Below, piece after piece: positions 8,949 through 15,887 of a stretch of 38,468 nucleotides of DNA. The translations under genes and the position numbers were made by a program. The notes below the pieces were generated by a model. That model searched no databases, had not been told where the DNA came from, and was given only the letters and a program-made list of their open reading frames with translations. The stretch is from an uncultured beta proteobacterium (GTDB taxonomy: Bacteria; Pseudomonadota; Gammaproteobacteria; Burkholderiales; Burkholderiaceae_C). The stretch lies in assembly GCA_903886275.1 (NCBI GenBank), contig CAISLN010000051.1, forward strand, positions 1 to 38,468, read 5' to 3'. How positions within the stretch are numbered: position 1 is the stretch's first letter; each line of letters begins with the position of its first letter.

Positions 8949-8978
8949 CTAGGTGGAGGGTAATCGCCTGCGCAGGCC

Positions 8979-9956
8979 TTATTCGCCGCTGGCGTCCAGG
9001 CGCAAGCCCTTGGGCAGGGGGAACTTGACGGTTTCCTGGATGCCGTCCAACTTGCGCACGGACACCGCGCCCATGGCCTTGATGCGGTCTATGACGGCCT
9101 TGACCAGCACCTCTGGGGCCGAGGCACCGGCGGTCAGGCCCACGCGCTGGCAGCCCTCGAACCAGGCAGCCTGCAGCTCCTCGGCGCTGTCCACCATATA
9201 GCTTTGTGTGCCGAGCTTGCGTGCCACTTCGCGCAGGCGGTTGCTGTTGGAGCTGGTGGGGCTGCCCACCACAATCACCAGGTCCACCTGCGGGCTCATG
9301 ACCTTGACAGCGTCCTGGCGGTTTTGCGTGGCGTAGCAAATGTCTTGTTGCTTGGGCTCCTGGATTTTGGGGAAGCGGGCCTTGACAGCGGCGGCGATGA
9401 CGGCGGCGTCGTCCACGCTCAGGGTGGTCTGGGTCACCACGGCCAGCTTGTCGGTTTGCAAGGGGTTGACGCGCGCCACATCGGCCAGGTCTTCGACCAG
9501 GTGGATGCCGCTGTCCAACTGGCCCATGGTGCCCTCCACCTCGGGGTGGCCCTTGTGGCCGATCATGATGAACTCATAGCCCTCTTTGTGCAGCTTGGCC
9601 ACTTCCACATGCACCTTGGTCACCAGCGGGCAGGTGGCGTCAAAAATCTGAAAGCCACGCGCCTGCGCCTCCACATGGGTTGCCTTGCTGACGCCATGGG
9701 CCGAAAAAATCAGCGTGGCGCCGGGCGGCACATCGCCCAGGTCTTCGATGAAGATAGCGCCCTTTTGCTTGAGGTCGTTGACCACATAGGTGTTGTGCAC
9801 GATCTCGTGGCGCACATAGATGGGGGCGCCAAATTTGGCCAGCGCTTTTTCGACAATCTCGATGGCCCGGTCCACCCCGGCGCAAAAGCCGCGTGGCTCG
9901 GCGAGCAAGACCTCCACCCCAAAGCCCTCGGGGCCAGTGTTTACTTCCAAGGTCAT
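8979..9956 (-). CDS. ispH: 4-hydroxy-3-methylbut-2-enyl diphosphate reductase
   Basis: 325 residues. IspH (LytB) is the [4Fe-4S] enzyme that makes IPP and DMAPP in the last step of the methylerythritol phosphate pathway. The three cluster cysteines are visible in LAEPRGFCAGVDRAIEI, FDATCPLVTKVH and QDICYATQNRQDAV; the conserved GHKGHPEVEGTMGQ and SPTSSNSNRL motifs are also present. The N-terminal extension (TLEVNTGPEGFGVEVL) is usual in betaproteobacteria. The start overlaps the end of fkpB by 4 nt (ATGA), indicating translational coupling. Confidence 0.98.
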   Translation of the reverse strand: MTLEVNTGPEGFGVEVLLAEPRGFCAGVDRAIEIVEKALAKFGAPIYVRHEIVHNTYVVNDLKQKGAIFIEDLGDVPPGATLIFSAHGVSKATHVEAQARGFQIFDATCPLVTKVHVEVAKLHKEGYEFIMIGHKGHPEVEGTMGQLDSGIHLVEDLADVARVNPLQTDKLAVVTQTTLSVDDAAVIAAAVKARFPKIQEPKQQDICYATQNRQDAVKVMSPQVDLVIVVGSPTSSNSNRLREVARKLGTQSYMVDSAEELQAAWFEGCQRVGLTAGASAPEVLVKAVIDRIKAMGAVSVRKLDGIQETVKFPLPKGLRLDASGE

Positions 9957-10405
9957 AGCACGCCTATCAGTTGCACTTCAAAGCTCACCGGTTGGCCGGC
10001 CAGCGGGTGGTTGAAGTCAAACAGCACCGAGCTGTCTTTGAGCTGCTGCACCACGCCGGCGAACTTGCCTTTGCCGTCGGGGGTGGGGAACTCCACCACA
10101 TCGCCCACGGTATAGGTCTCTTGCGGGTCGCCCATGTCGCGCAACACCTTGCGCGCCAGCCATTGCTGCATGTCGGGGTTGCGCGGACCAAAGGCGATAC
10201 CGGCGGGCAGCTCGAAGGTGCTGCGCGTGCCCTCCTCCATGCCGATCAGGCGTTCCTCCATGGCCGGCGACAACTCGCCGGTACCCAGACTCAGCGTGGC
10301 AGGCTTGCCCTCGAAGGTGTTGATGATGTCACCTGCGGGGCCGCCAAGGCGGTAATGCAAGGTGAGGAAGGAGCCCGCGTGTACACGGGGAAGCGCTGTG
10401 GTCAT
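9953..10405 (-). CDS. fkpB: FKBP-type peptidyl-prolyl isomerase, SlpA-like
   Basis: 150 residues, no signal peptide, so cytoplasmic. The pattern of SlpA/FkpB is present: VHAGSFLTLHYRL, the flap GTGELSPAMEERLIGMEEG, and an inserted IF domain (about 70-125), then FDFNHPLAGQPVSFEVQL, the typical C-terminal strand of this subfamily. It is a folding helper with prolyl isomerase and chaperone activity. It is the first gene of the fkpB-ispH-serS-tRNA-Ser unit, an arrangement common in betaproteobacteria for fkpB and ispH. Divergent from radC, with 44 bp between the starts. Confidence 0.93.
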   Translation of the reverse strand: MTTALPRVHAGSFLTLHYRLGGPAGDIINTFEGKPATLSLGTGELSPAMEERLIGMEEGTRSTFELPAGIAFGPRNPDMQQWLARKVLRDMGDPQETYTVGDVVEFPTPDGKGKFAGVVQQLKDSSVLFDFNHPLAGQPVSFEVQLIGVL

Positions 10406-10449
10406 AAAAGTCCCGATAAACTGGGCCCTATTGTAGAAAGCTGCCCGCC

Positions 10450-11160
10450 ATGTCCGTCAAAGACCTTCCTGCACAATCGCGCCCGCGTGAAAAATTGCTC
10501 TCGCGTGGCCCCGCAGCCCTGAGTGACGCCGAACTGCTGGCCCTGTTGTTGCGCACCGGCATAGCCGGCAAAGACGTGCTGCAGATGGCCGACGAGCTGC
10601 TGCAAATCCAGGGTAAGCGCTTGGTCGATGGCCCCACTCCAGGCTTTGGCGGCATTGCCGGCCTGCTCAACGCCACACCAGACGATCTGAAAAAGGTCAA
10701 AGGCCTGGGGCCTGCCAAACGCGCCGAAATTTTGGCCGTGCTGGAGCTGGCCCGCCGTGCCGTGTCGCAGCGCCTGCAAGAGCGCCCCCTGTTGGCCGAC
10801 CCCAGCGCCGTCAAGCAGCACCTGCAGCTGCGCCTGGCGCATCTGCCGCATGAGGTGTTTGTGGTGTGCTTTTTGGATGCGCAAAACAAGCTGCTGGAAA
10901 CCGAAGAACTGTTTCGCGGCACGCTCAGCCAGACCAGCGTCTATCCGCGCGAAGTGGTGCTGCGCGCCCTGCACCACCATGCCAGCGCCGTGGTGCTATC
11001 GCACAACCACCCCAGCGGCGCGGTGCAGCCGTCGCCCGCCGACATTGCCCTGACGCACACCCTGCGCGCCGCCCTGGCCCTGCTCGATGTGCGCGTGCTC
11101 GACCACATCATCGTGGGGCCGGGCGAGGCCCTGTCCATGGCCGAGAAGGGGCTGCTGTGA
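10450..11160 (+). CDS. radC: RadC family JAB-domain protein
   Basis: 236 residues, full length. The N-terminal part holds a UPF0758-type domain and a helix-hairpin-helix ([20 protein letters not shown], about 78-98). The C-terminal JAMM/MPN+ fold carries the metal motif [15 protein letters not shown] (His-x-His ... Asp) with an upstream Glu in [11 protein letters not shown]. Despite its name a role in DNA repair is not established for the family; a metalloprotease-like or recombination-associated role has been proposed. Its stop codon overlaps the GTG start of the Smr protein (GTGA), so the two are coupled. Confidence 0.96.
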   Translation: MSVKDLPAQSRPREKLLSRGPAALSDAELLALLLRTGIAGKDVLQMADELLQIQGKRLVDGPTPGFGGIAGLLNATPDDLKKVKGLGPAKRAEILAVLELARRAVSQRLQERPLLADPSAVKQHLQLRLAHLPHEVFVVCFLDAQNKLLETEELFRGTLSQTSVYPREVVLRALHHHASAVVLSHNHPSGAVQPSPADIALTHTLRAALALLDVRVLDHIIVGPGEALSMAEKGLL

Positions 11161-11804
11161 AGATCAACTCGCTGGCCGGACTCAAGGCGGTCAAAAAGGA
11201 AATCGACGCACAGGCCCTGCGCGCCGCTACAGAGGCCGCACAGCGCGCCCGTGAAGCCAAACAACTGGCCGCGCGGCACAACCTGTTTGAGGCGGCCGTG
11301 GGCAAGGTGCAGCGCATGCCCCAAAGCCTGCTGGCCAATCTACGACCGGCGCCCCCTCAGCCCATCCCCAAGCAGCAACTGCTAGACGATGCGGCCGCCC
11401 TGCAAGAGGCCATCAGCGACGAGTTCGATGTCAGCAGCCTGCTGGAAACCGATGAGCGCTTGAGCTTTCGCCGCTCCGGCGTGGGGCCAGATGTGACGCA
11501 AAAACTGCGCCGTGGCAAGTGGTCCATACAGCGCCAGATCGACCTGCATGGCATGCGCAGCGACGAGGCGCGCGAGACCCTTAGCGCCTTTATCCGCGAC
11601 TCGCACAGCCAGGGCATTCGCTGCGTGCGCGTGGTCACCGGCAAGGGCCTGGGCTCGCCCGGCAAGGCCCCTGTGCTCAAGGAAAAAGTGCACCGCTGGT
11701 TGGTGCAAAAGGCCGAGGTGGTGGCCTTTGTGCAGGCCCAGCCCGCGCATGGCGGAGCCGGTGCACTGGTGGTGCTGCTGCAACCGGTGCGGGCGCTGCT
11801 GTAG
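11157..11804 (+). CDS. Smr-domain protein (MutS2 C-terminal-like nuclease)
   Basis: 215 residues from a GTG at 11157 that shares four bases with the radC stop. Residues 1-110 are charged and helical. The C-terminal Smr domain (about 125-215) shows [20 protein letters not shown], the LDxHG-like motif, then [20 protein letters not shown] (TGxGxxS-like) and [15 protein letters not shown]. Smr domains are small endonucleases acting on branched DNA or on RNA at stalled ribosomes. Stand-alone forms like this are common in proteobacteria (SmrA/SmrB group); the precise substrate is unknown. The GTG is preferred over the much longer open frame, which overlaps most of radC. Confidence 0.9.
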   Translation: MKINSLAGLKAVKKEIDAQALRAATEAAQRAREAKQLAARHNLFEAAVGKVQRMPQSLLANLRPAPPQPIPKQQLLDDAAALQEAISDEFDVSSLLETDERLSFRRSGVGPDVTQKLRRGKWSIQRQIDLHGMRSDEARETLSAFIRDSHSQGIRCVRVVTGKGLGSPGKAPVLKEKVHRWLVQKAEVVAFVQAQPAHGGAGALVVLLQPVRALL

Positions 11805-11835
11805 TCGGCCAACAGGCCGGGTGCCCACCGATAGT

Positions 11836-11950
11836 CCCGCGCAGGCGGGTGGTTTGTCGTCATGCTCGCGGATGCGGGCATCCAGGGTAATCAATGACAT
11901 TCTGGGTTCCCGCCTGCGCGGGAATGACGGGAGGGGGCAGCGGGAATGTC
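11836..11950. repeat. REP/dRS3-like dispersed palindromic repeat
   Basis: Two arms, CCCGCGCAGGCGGG (11836-11849) and CCCGCCTGCGCGGG (11909-11922), are exact inverse complements, and each resembles the widespread TTCCCGCCTGCGCGGGAA palindrome followed by TGACGGGAGG. A partial copy of the right flank occurs at 35927-35955. It sits between convergent genes and could act as a bidirectional terminator. The right arm also encodes the last residues (RAGGNPECH) of the small gene that follows on the minus strand. Confidence 0.75.
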
Positions 11951-12166
11951 GGCAATCCGGCCCCGCAGGAGCCGAACCTCTTTCTCCAGTGCGTCAATGG
12001 TCCGAACCAGGAGCCTGGCATCTTTTTCATTGGGCAGTGGTGCCCTCACCACGCGGCCCACCTCTCTGGAGAATTTGCGCACATCGCCTGCGAAGGCGTT
12101 TACATCTACCTTTGCTTTTGATACCGAACGCGATGGGGTGGCCGAATGGACGACAAGGATGGGCAT
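11891..12166 (-). CDS. Small hypothetical protein with coiled-coil segment
   Basis: 91 residues from the ATG at 12166, chosen for a CGGAG about 9 bp upstream; the frame is open 15 codons further. I do not recognise a family. It begins MPILVVHSATPSRSVSKAKV, has a central basic part (FAGDVRKFSREVGRVVRAP) and an amphipathic heptad-like helix (TIDALEKEVRLLRGRIADI). The C-terminus HSRAGGNPECH is translated from the REP-like repeat, so the original stop was probably lost when the repeat inserted. Amino-acid use is otherwise ordinary. Confidence 0.55.
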   Translation of the reverse strand: MPILVVHSATPSRSVSKAKVDVNAFAGDVRKFSREVGRVVRAPLPNEKDARLLVRTIDALEKEVRLLRGRIADIPAAPSRHSRAGGNPECH

Positions 12167-12294
12167 AGAAAAACTCCGTTTCTTGCCAGTCAGCATAGGA
12201 ATGGATGTCAACCAAACGTGGCTTCTTCCCCAACCTGCGCGACCTCATTTTCAGGTCGTTTTACGCATGCCGATGTACTGCTGTAAGCACGCTT

Positions 12295-12342
12295 TGCACC
12301 CCTGCGCTTTTACCCCAACAGAGTTTCCAAGCGCAGGTTGCA
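12295..12342. other. Imperfect hairpin downstream of tupA
   Basis: CCTGCGCTT (12301-12309) pairs with AAGCGCAGG (12329-12337), and outer TGCA/TGCA pairs flank a small internal loop. It begins 12 bp after the tupA stop on the minus strand. There is no T-run, so it is a candidate 3'-end stabiliser or a weak terminator rather than a classical one. Confidence 0.35.
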
Positions 12343-12353
12343 CAACACCAAAA

Positions 12354-13193
12354 CTACTTGCCGTAGTTGGGAAAGAACAACTGCTGGCCGTCGATCTTGT
12401 AAGAAGCGATCACGCCTTGGCCGGCCGGTGAGATGACCCAATCGACAAACTTTTGCGCATCCAACGCGTTGACATGCGGGTACTTGACCGGGTTCACCAG
12501 CATCACGCCATACTGGTTGAAGAGGGCCTTGTCGCCCTCCACCAGCACCGCCAAATCGGCGCGGTTTTTAAAGCTCAGCCAGGTGCCCCGATCGGCCAGC
12601 ACATAAGCGCCGGTGCTGGCCGCCATGTTCAGCGCCGGGCCCATGCCGCAACCGCATTCCTTGTAGCCCGTGCCCTTGGATACGCCCTCGCCCAGGCCTT
12701 TCCAGAAGCGCAACTCGGCGGCGTGGGTGCCGCTCTTGTCGCCGCGCGAGATGAAGCCGGCATTGCTGGCGGAGACTTTTTTGAGCGCCTCCGCAATGCT
12801 GTTGCCACGCACCTTGGCCGGGTCGGCAAGGGGGCCTATCAGCACAAAGTCGTTGTACATCACGGCAAAGCGCTTGACGGCAAAGCCCTCGGCCACGACT
12901 TTTTCTTCGGCCACCTGGTCATGCACAAACAGCACATCGGCGTCACCCCGGCGGCCCATGTCGATGGCCTGGCCGGTGCCCACGGCCACCACCTTCACAT
13001 CCACGCCGCTGGCCTTTTTAAACTCCGGCAGCAGATAGGGAAACAGGCCCGACTGCTCGGTAGAAGTAGTGGACGCCATGACGATGGCGGGTGCCTGCGC
13101 AAGCGCCCCCCAACTGGCCGTGCAGGCCAACAAGGTGAAGACGAGTCGGCGGCCCATGCGGGTTGCGGACTGGGGAAATTTATTTGGCTTCAT
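12354..13193 (-). CDS. tupA: Tungstate/molybdate ABC transporter substrate-binding protein
   Basis: 279 residues with a signal peptide (about 1-32, ending WGALAQA). The mature N-terminus carries ASTTSTEQSGLFPYLLPEFK, the oxyanion-binding TTSTxxSGL motif of TupA/WtpA-type proteins. SRGDKSGTH and the C-terminal YPHVNALDAQKFVDWV segment are also family features. TupA binds tungstate with high selectivity in the periplasm. It is the last gene of the tupB-tupC-tupA operon, overlapping tupC by 4 nt; in most described operons the binding protein is encoded first. An unusual GYKECGCGMG segment adds three cysteines in the middle of the protein. Tungstate versus molybdate preference cannot be told from sequence alone. 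Confidence 0.9.
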   Translation of the reverse strand: MKPNKFPQSATRMGRRLVFTLLACTASWGALAQAPAIVMASTTSTEQSGLFPYLLPEFKKASGVDVKVVAVGTGQAIDMGRRGDADVLFVHDQVAEEKVVAEGFAVKRFAVMYNDFVLIGPLADPAKVRGNSIAEALKKVSASNAGFISRGDKSGTHAAELRFWKGLGEGVSKGTGYKECGCGMGPALNMAASTGAYVLADRGTWLSFKNRADLAVLVEGDKALFNQYGVMLVNPVKYPHVNALDAQKFVDWVISPAGQGVIASYKIDGQQLFFPNYGK

Positions 13194-13987
13194 ACGGGTT
13201 CTCCTTTTACAAAAGCATGGGCCTGGGGGTAGCGCAATGCCAGCGCCCCCACGGCAAAAAATTCTTGCACCGGCAGATCGGCCAGCACCCGTCCCTGCTC
13301 CAGGTACACCACGCGACTGGCCAGGCGTTTGACCTGGCCCAGGTTGTGGCTGGCAAACACCAGGGTCATGGCGGGGTCGTGCGCGGCGATGTGCTGGATC
13401 AGCGCCTCGACCTCGCTCTTGGCATGGGGGTCCAGGCTGGAGGTGGGCTCGTCGAGCAAGAGCACGCGCGGCTGCAGCGCCCAGGCACGCGCTAGCGCAA
13501 CGCGTTGCTGCTGCCCGCCGGAGAGCTTGCGCGCCGGGCGCAGCGCCTGCTCGGCCAGGCCAAAGCGCCCCAAGGCCTCAAGGGCCAAGCGCTTGGCCGG
13601 CGCCCAGGCGCTACCGCGCAGCCACAGGCCCAACGCCACATTGTTTTGCGCCGTGGTGCGCAGCAAAAACGGCCGCTGAAACACCATGGCCTGCACCAAC
13701 TGCGCGTCAAACTGCACCCGCCCATTGCTGGGCTGCACCAAGCCATGCAGCAGACGCAGCAAGGTGCTCTTGCCGCAGCCGTTGGCGCCTATCAGGGCGA
13801 CCCGCTCGCCCGCATCTATTTGCAAATTGACATCGCACAGCGCCTGCAGCGTGCGAGTGCCCAAGCCAAAACGCACCGCGGCCTGCTCCAGCACAAACAC
13901 CGCTGGGGCAGCCCTGGCGCTAGGCTGCGCACCGGGTGATGTGCCGGAAGGTATGCCGGGTAGTACGCCGGATAGCACCGTGCTCAC
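13190..13987 (-). CDS. tupC: Tungstate ABC transporter ATP-binding protein
   Basis: 265 residues. Walker A is GANGCGKST, the Q loop lies near MVFQRPFLLRTT, the signature is LSGGQQQRVALARAWALQP and Walker B is VLLLDEPTSSLDPHAKSEVE, followed by the switch His in LVFASHNLGQVKRLA. It is the motor subunit of the importer. The N-terminal 28 residues are Pro/Ser/Gly/Ala rich and probably dispensable. It overlaps tupB upstream and tupA downstream by 4 nt each, so the three proteins are translationally coupled. No C-terminal TOBE-like regulatory domain is present. Confidence 0.93.
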   Translation of the reverse strand: MSTVLSGVLPGIPSGTSPGAQPSARAAPAVFVLEQAAVRFGLGTRTLQALCDVNLQIDAGERVALIGANGCGKSTLLRLLHGLVQPSNGRVQFDAQLVQAMVFQRPFLLRTTAQNNVALGLWLRGSAWAPAKRLALEALGRFGLAEQALRPARKLSGGQQQRVALARAWALQPRVLLLDEPTSSLDPHAKSEVEALIQHIAAHDPAMTLVFASHNLGQVKRLASRVVYLEQGRVLADLPVQEFFAVGALALRYPQAHAFVKGEPV

Positions 13988-14712
13988 CGGCTCAGCCCCA
14001 GTTGCACCGCGAAGCTGCCCTGCTCGCGCCAGCGCCGCAACAGCGCCACCAGCACATTGAGCAGCAGCACCACCAGCAGCAGCACCAGGCCCAGACCCAG
14101 GGCCAGCGGCAGGTCGCCCTTGCTGGTTTCCAGCGCAATCGCGGTGGTCATGACGCGGGTGAAGCCATCGATATTGCCGCCCACAATCATCACCGCGCCG
14201 ACCTCCGAGATGGCGCGGCCAAAGGCGGCCAGCACCACGGTGAGCAGCGCATGGCGCTCGTCCCAGGCCAGCAGCAGGCTGCGCAGCAAGGCGCCTGCGC
14301 CCAGCGACTGCAGCTGTTCACCATGCAGGCCCTGCGCGTCCTCCACCACCTGGCGCGTCAGGGCCATCACCACCGGCAGCACCAAGAGCGCCTGCGCCAG
14401 CACCATGGCCTTGAAAGAAAACAGCCAACCCAAAAAACCCAGCGGCCCACCGCGCGACAGCAGCAGGTACACCACCAGCCCCACCACCACCGAGGGCACG
14501 GCCAAAAAAGTATTGAGCAGGGCCAAGAGCGCAGCGCGTCCGCTAAAGCGCAACACGCCCAGGGCCGCGCCCAACACCAGGCCCAAGGCGCAGGCGACAG
14601 CGCAGGCGCAGACGCTGACCCACAGGGAGCGCGCGACGATGGCCATCAGCATGGAGTCCAGCGAAAAAATCAGATGCAGTGCCGTTGCGGCGCTGTCGGT
14701 AAAGCTGGTCAT
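13984..14712 (-). CDS. tupB: Tungstate ABC transporter permease
   Basis: 242 residues from the ATG at 14712 (MTSFTDSAATALHLI); an upstream in-frame GTG would add 12 residues. About six membrane segments are predicted. The cytoplasmic EAA-like loop is seen in the segment around AFGRAISEVGAVMIVGGNID, with the ISEVGAVMIVGGN motif typical of TupB. It forms the inner-membrane channel of the tungstate importer. First gene of the operon, with only 50 bp to the divergent ModE-like regulator, so the promoter of each lies within or close to the other's leader. Confidence 0.92.
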   Translation of the reverse strand: MTSFTDSAATALHLIFSLDSMLMAIVARSLWVSVCACAVACALGLVLGAALGVLRFSGRAALLALLNTFLAVPSVVVGLVVYLLLSRGGPLGFLGWLFSFKAMVLAQALLVLPVVMALTRQVVEDAQGLHGEQLQSLGAGALLRSLLLAWDERHALLTVVLAAFGRAISEVGAVMIVGGNIDGFTRVMTTAIALETSKGDLPLALGLGLVLLLVVLLLNVLVALLRRWREQGSFAVQLGLSR

Positions 14713-14734
14713 AAGTTGGGGTATCGTAGTCGCA

Positions 14735-14760
14735 CGTTCAATCACCAACCATATGAAACG
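14735..14760. promoter_or_regulatory. Candidate operator between tupB and the ModE-like gene
   Basis: The short divergent region holds an imperfect inverted repeat, CGTTCAAT (14735-14742) and ATATGAAACG (14751-14760; inverse complement CGTTTCATAT). It is vaguely like the CGTTATAT half-sites bound by ModE and is ideally placed to control both promoters. This is a suggestion from position and symmetry only. Confidence 0.3.
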
Positions 14761-14762
14761 CA

Positions 14763-15887
14763 GTGCATAGGCTTCAGTTCCACTACACCCTTTCGCGCCA
14801 GACCAGTCCGGCGCTGGTCCGCAACCCCTTGATCGATCTGCTGCAGGCGGTGTCCACCCAGGGCTCCATCTCGGCCGGCGCGCGCGCCCTGGGCCTGAGC
14901 TACCGCCATGTGTGGGGCGAGCTCAAGCGCTGGGAGCAGGAGTTGGGCAATGAACTGCTGATTTGGGAGAAGGGCCAATCGGCCCGCCTGACCGAATTTG
15001 GCGCCAAGCTGATGTGGGCCGAGGGCCAGGCACAGGCGCGTTTGGCGCCGCAAATCGAGGCGCTGCGCAGCGAGCTTGAGCGCGCCTTTGCCGTGGCCTT
15101 TGACCCGCTGGCCCATGTGGTGATGCTCTACGCCAGCCACGACCAAGCGCTGGGCGCGCTGCGTGAATATGCACTGAGCGGCGACTCGGTGGAGATGACC
15201 CACGCGCAGCTGCACCTGGACATGCGCTTTTGCGGCAGCGTGGACGCCATTCGCGCGCTCAACGAGGGGCGCTGTGTGATGGCGGGTTTCCACACCCTGC
15301 AAAACCCGCTGCCGGGCTCGGTGGCCGAGAAAATTTACAAGCCCCTGCTCAAGCCCGGCCTGCACAAGATCATCGGCTTTGCCACGCGCACCCAGGGCCT
15401 GATGGTGGCGCCGGGCAACCCGCTGCAACTGCGTACGCTGCGCGATGTGCAGGCCACCGGTGCACGCTTTGTCAACCGCGCGCTGGGCACTGGCACCCGC
15501 GTGGTGCTGGACGAACTGCTGGCGCAGGCCGGCCTGCTCCAACAGCAGTTTCCGGGCTACGCGCACAGCGAACCCTCGCACAGCGCCGTGGCCCACGCGA
15601 TTGCCGCCGGCGGCGCCGATGTGGGCCTGGGCATTGCCGTGGCGGCCAGCGCGCAGGGCCTGGACTTTGTGCCCCTGCTGGAAGAAAGCTACCACCTGGT
15701 GTGTCTCAAGTCGGCGCTGCAAGACCCGGCCATCGTGGCCCTGATGGCGCTGCTGCAAAGCCCACAGTGGCAGGCGCAACTGGCCGCCCTGCCGGGCTAC
15801 CGCCCCTGGCAAAGCGGCGTGGTGCAGTCGCTGCGCAAGGTCCTGCCCTGGTGGGACTTTGCGCGCAAGGAAGCAGCCCCGCGCTAG
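14763..15887 (+). CDS. ModE-like wHTH regulator with periplasmic-binding-protein-like domain
   Basis: 374 residues from the GTG at 14763. Residues 20-110 form a ModE/LysR-like winged helix (LIDLLQAVSTQGSISAGARA, LGLSYRHVWGELKRWEQELG, LLIWEKGQSARLTEFG). The rest (about 125-360) is a PBP-like domain of the kind found in molybdate/tungstate-linked regulators, with GRCVMAGFHT, ATRTQGLMVAPGNP, FVNRALGTGTR and IAAGGADVGLG. In place of the ModE TOBE domains the sensor thus looks like an oxyanion-binding protein. Divergent from tupBCA, it most likely represses or activates that operon in response to tungstate or molybdate. Its stop codon shares the CTAG palindrome with the stop of the convergent mofC. 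Confidence 0.88.
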   Translation: MHRLQFHYTLSRQTSPALVRNPLIDLLQAVSTQGSISAGARALGLSYRHVWGELKRWEQELGNELLIWEKGQSARLTEFGAKLMWAEGQAQARLAPQIEALRSELERAFAVAFDPLAHVVMLYASHDQALGALREYALSGDSVEMTHAQLHLDMRFCGSVDAIRALNEGRCVMAGFHTLQNPLPGSVAEKIYKPLLKPGLHKIIGFATRTQGLMVAPGNPLQLRTLRDVQATGARFVNRALGTGTRVVLDELLAQAGLLQQQFPGYAHSEPSHSAVAHAIAAGGADVGLGIAVAASAQGLDFVPLLEESYHLVCLKSALQDPAIVALMALLQSPQWQAQLAALPGYRPWQSGVVQSLRKVLPWWDFARKEAAPR

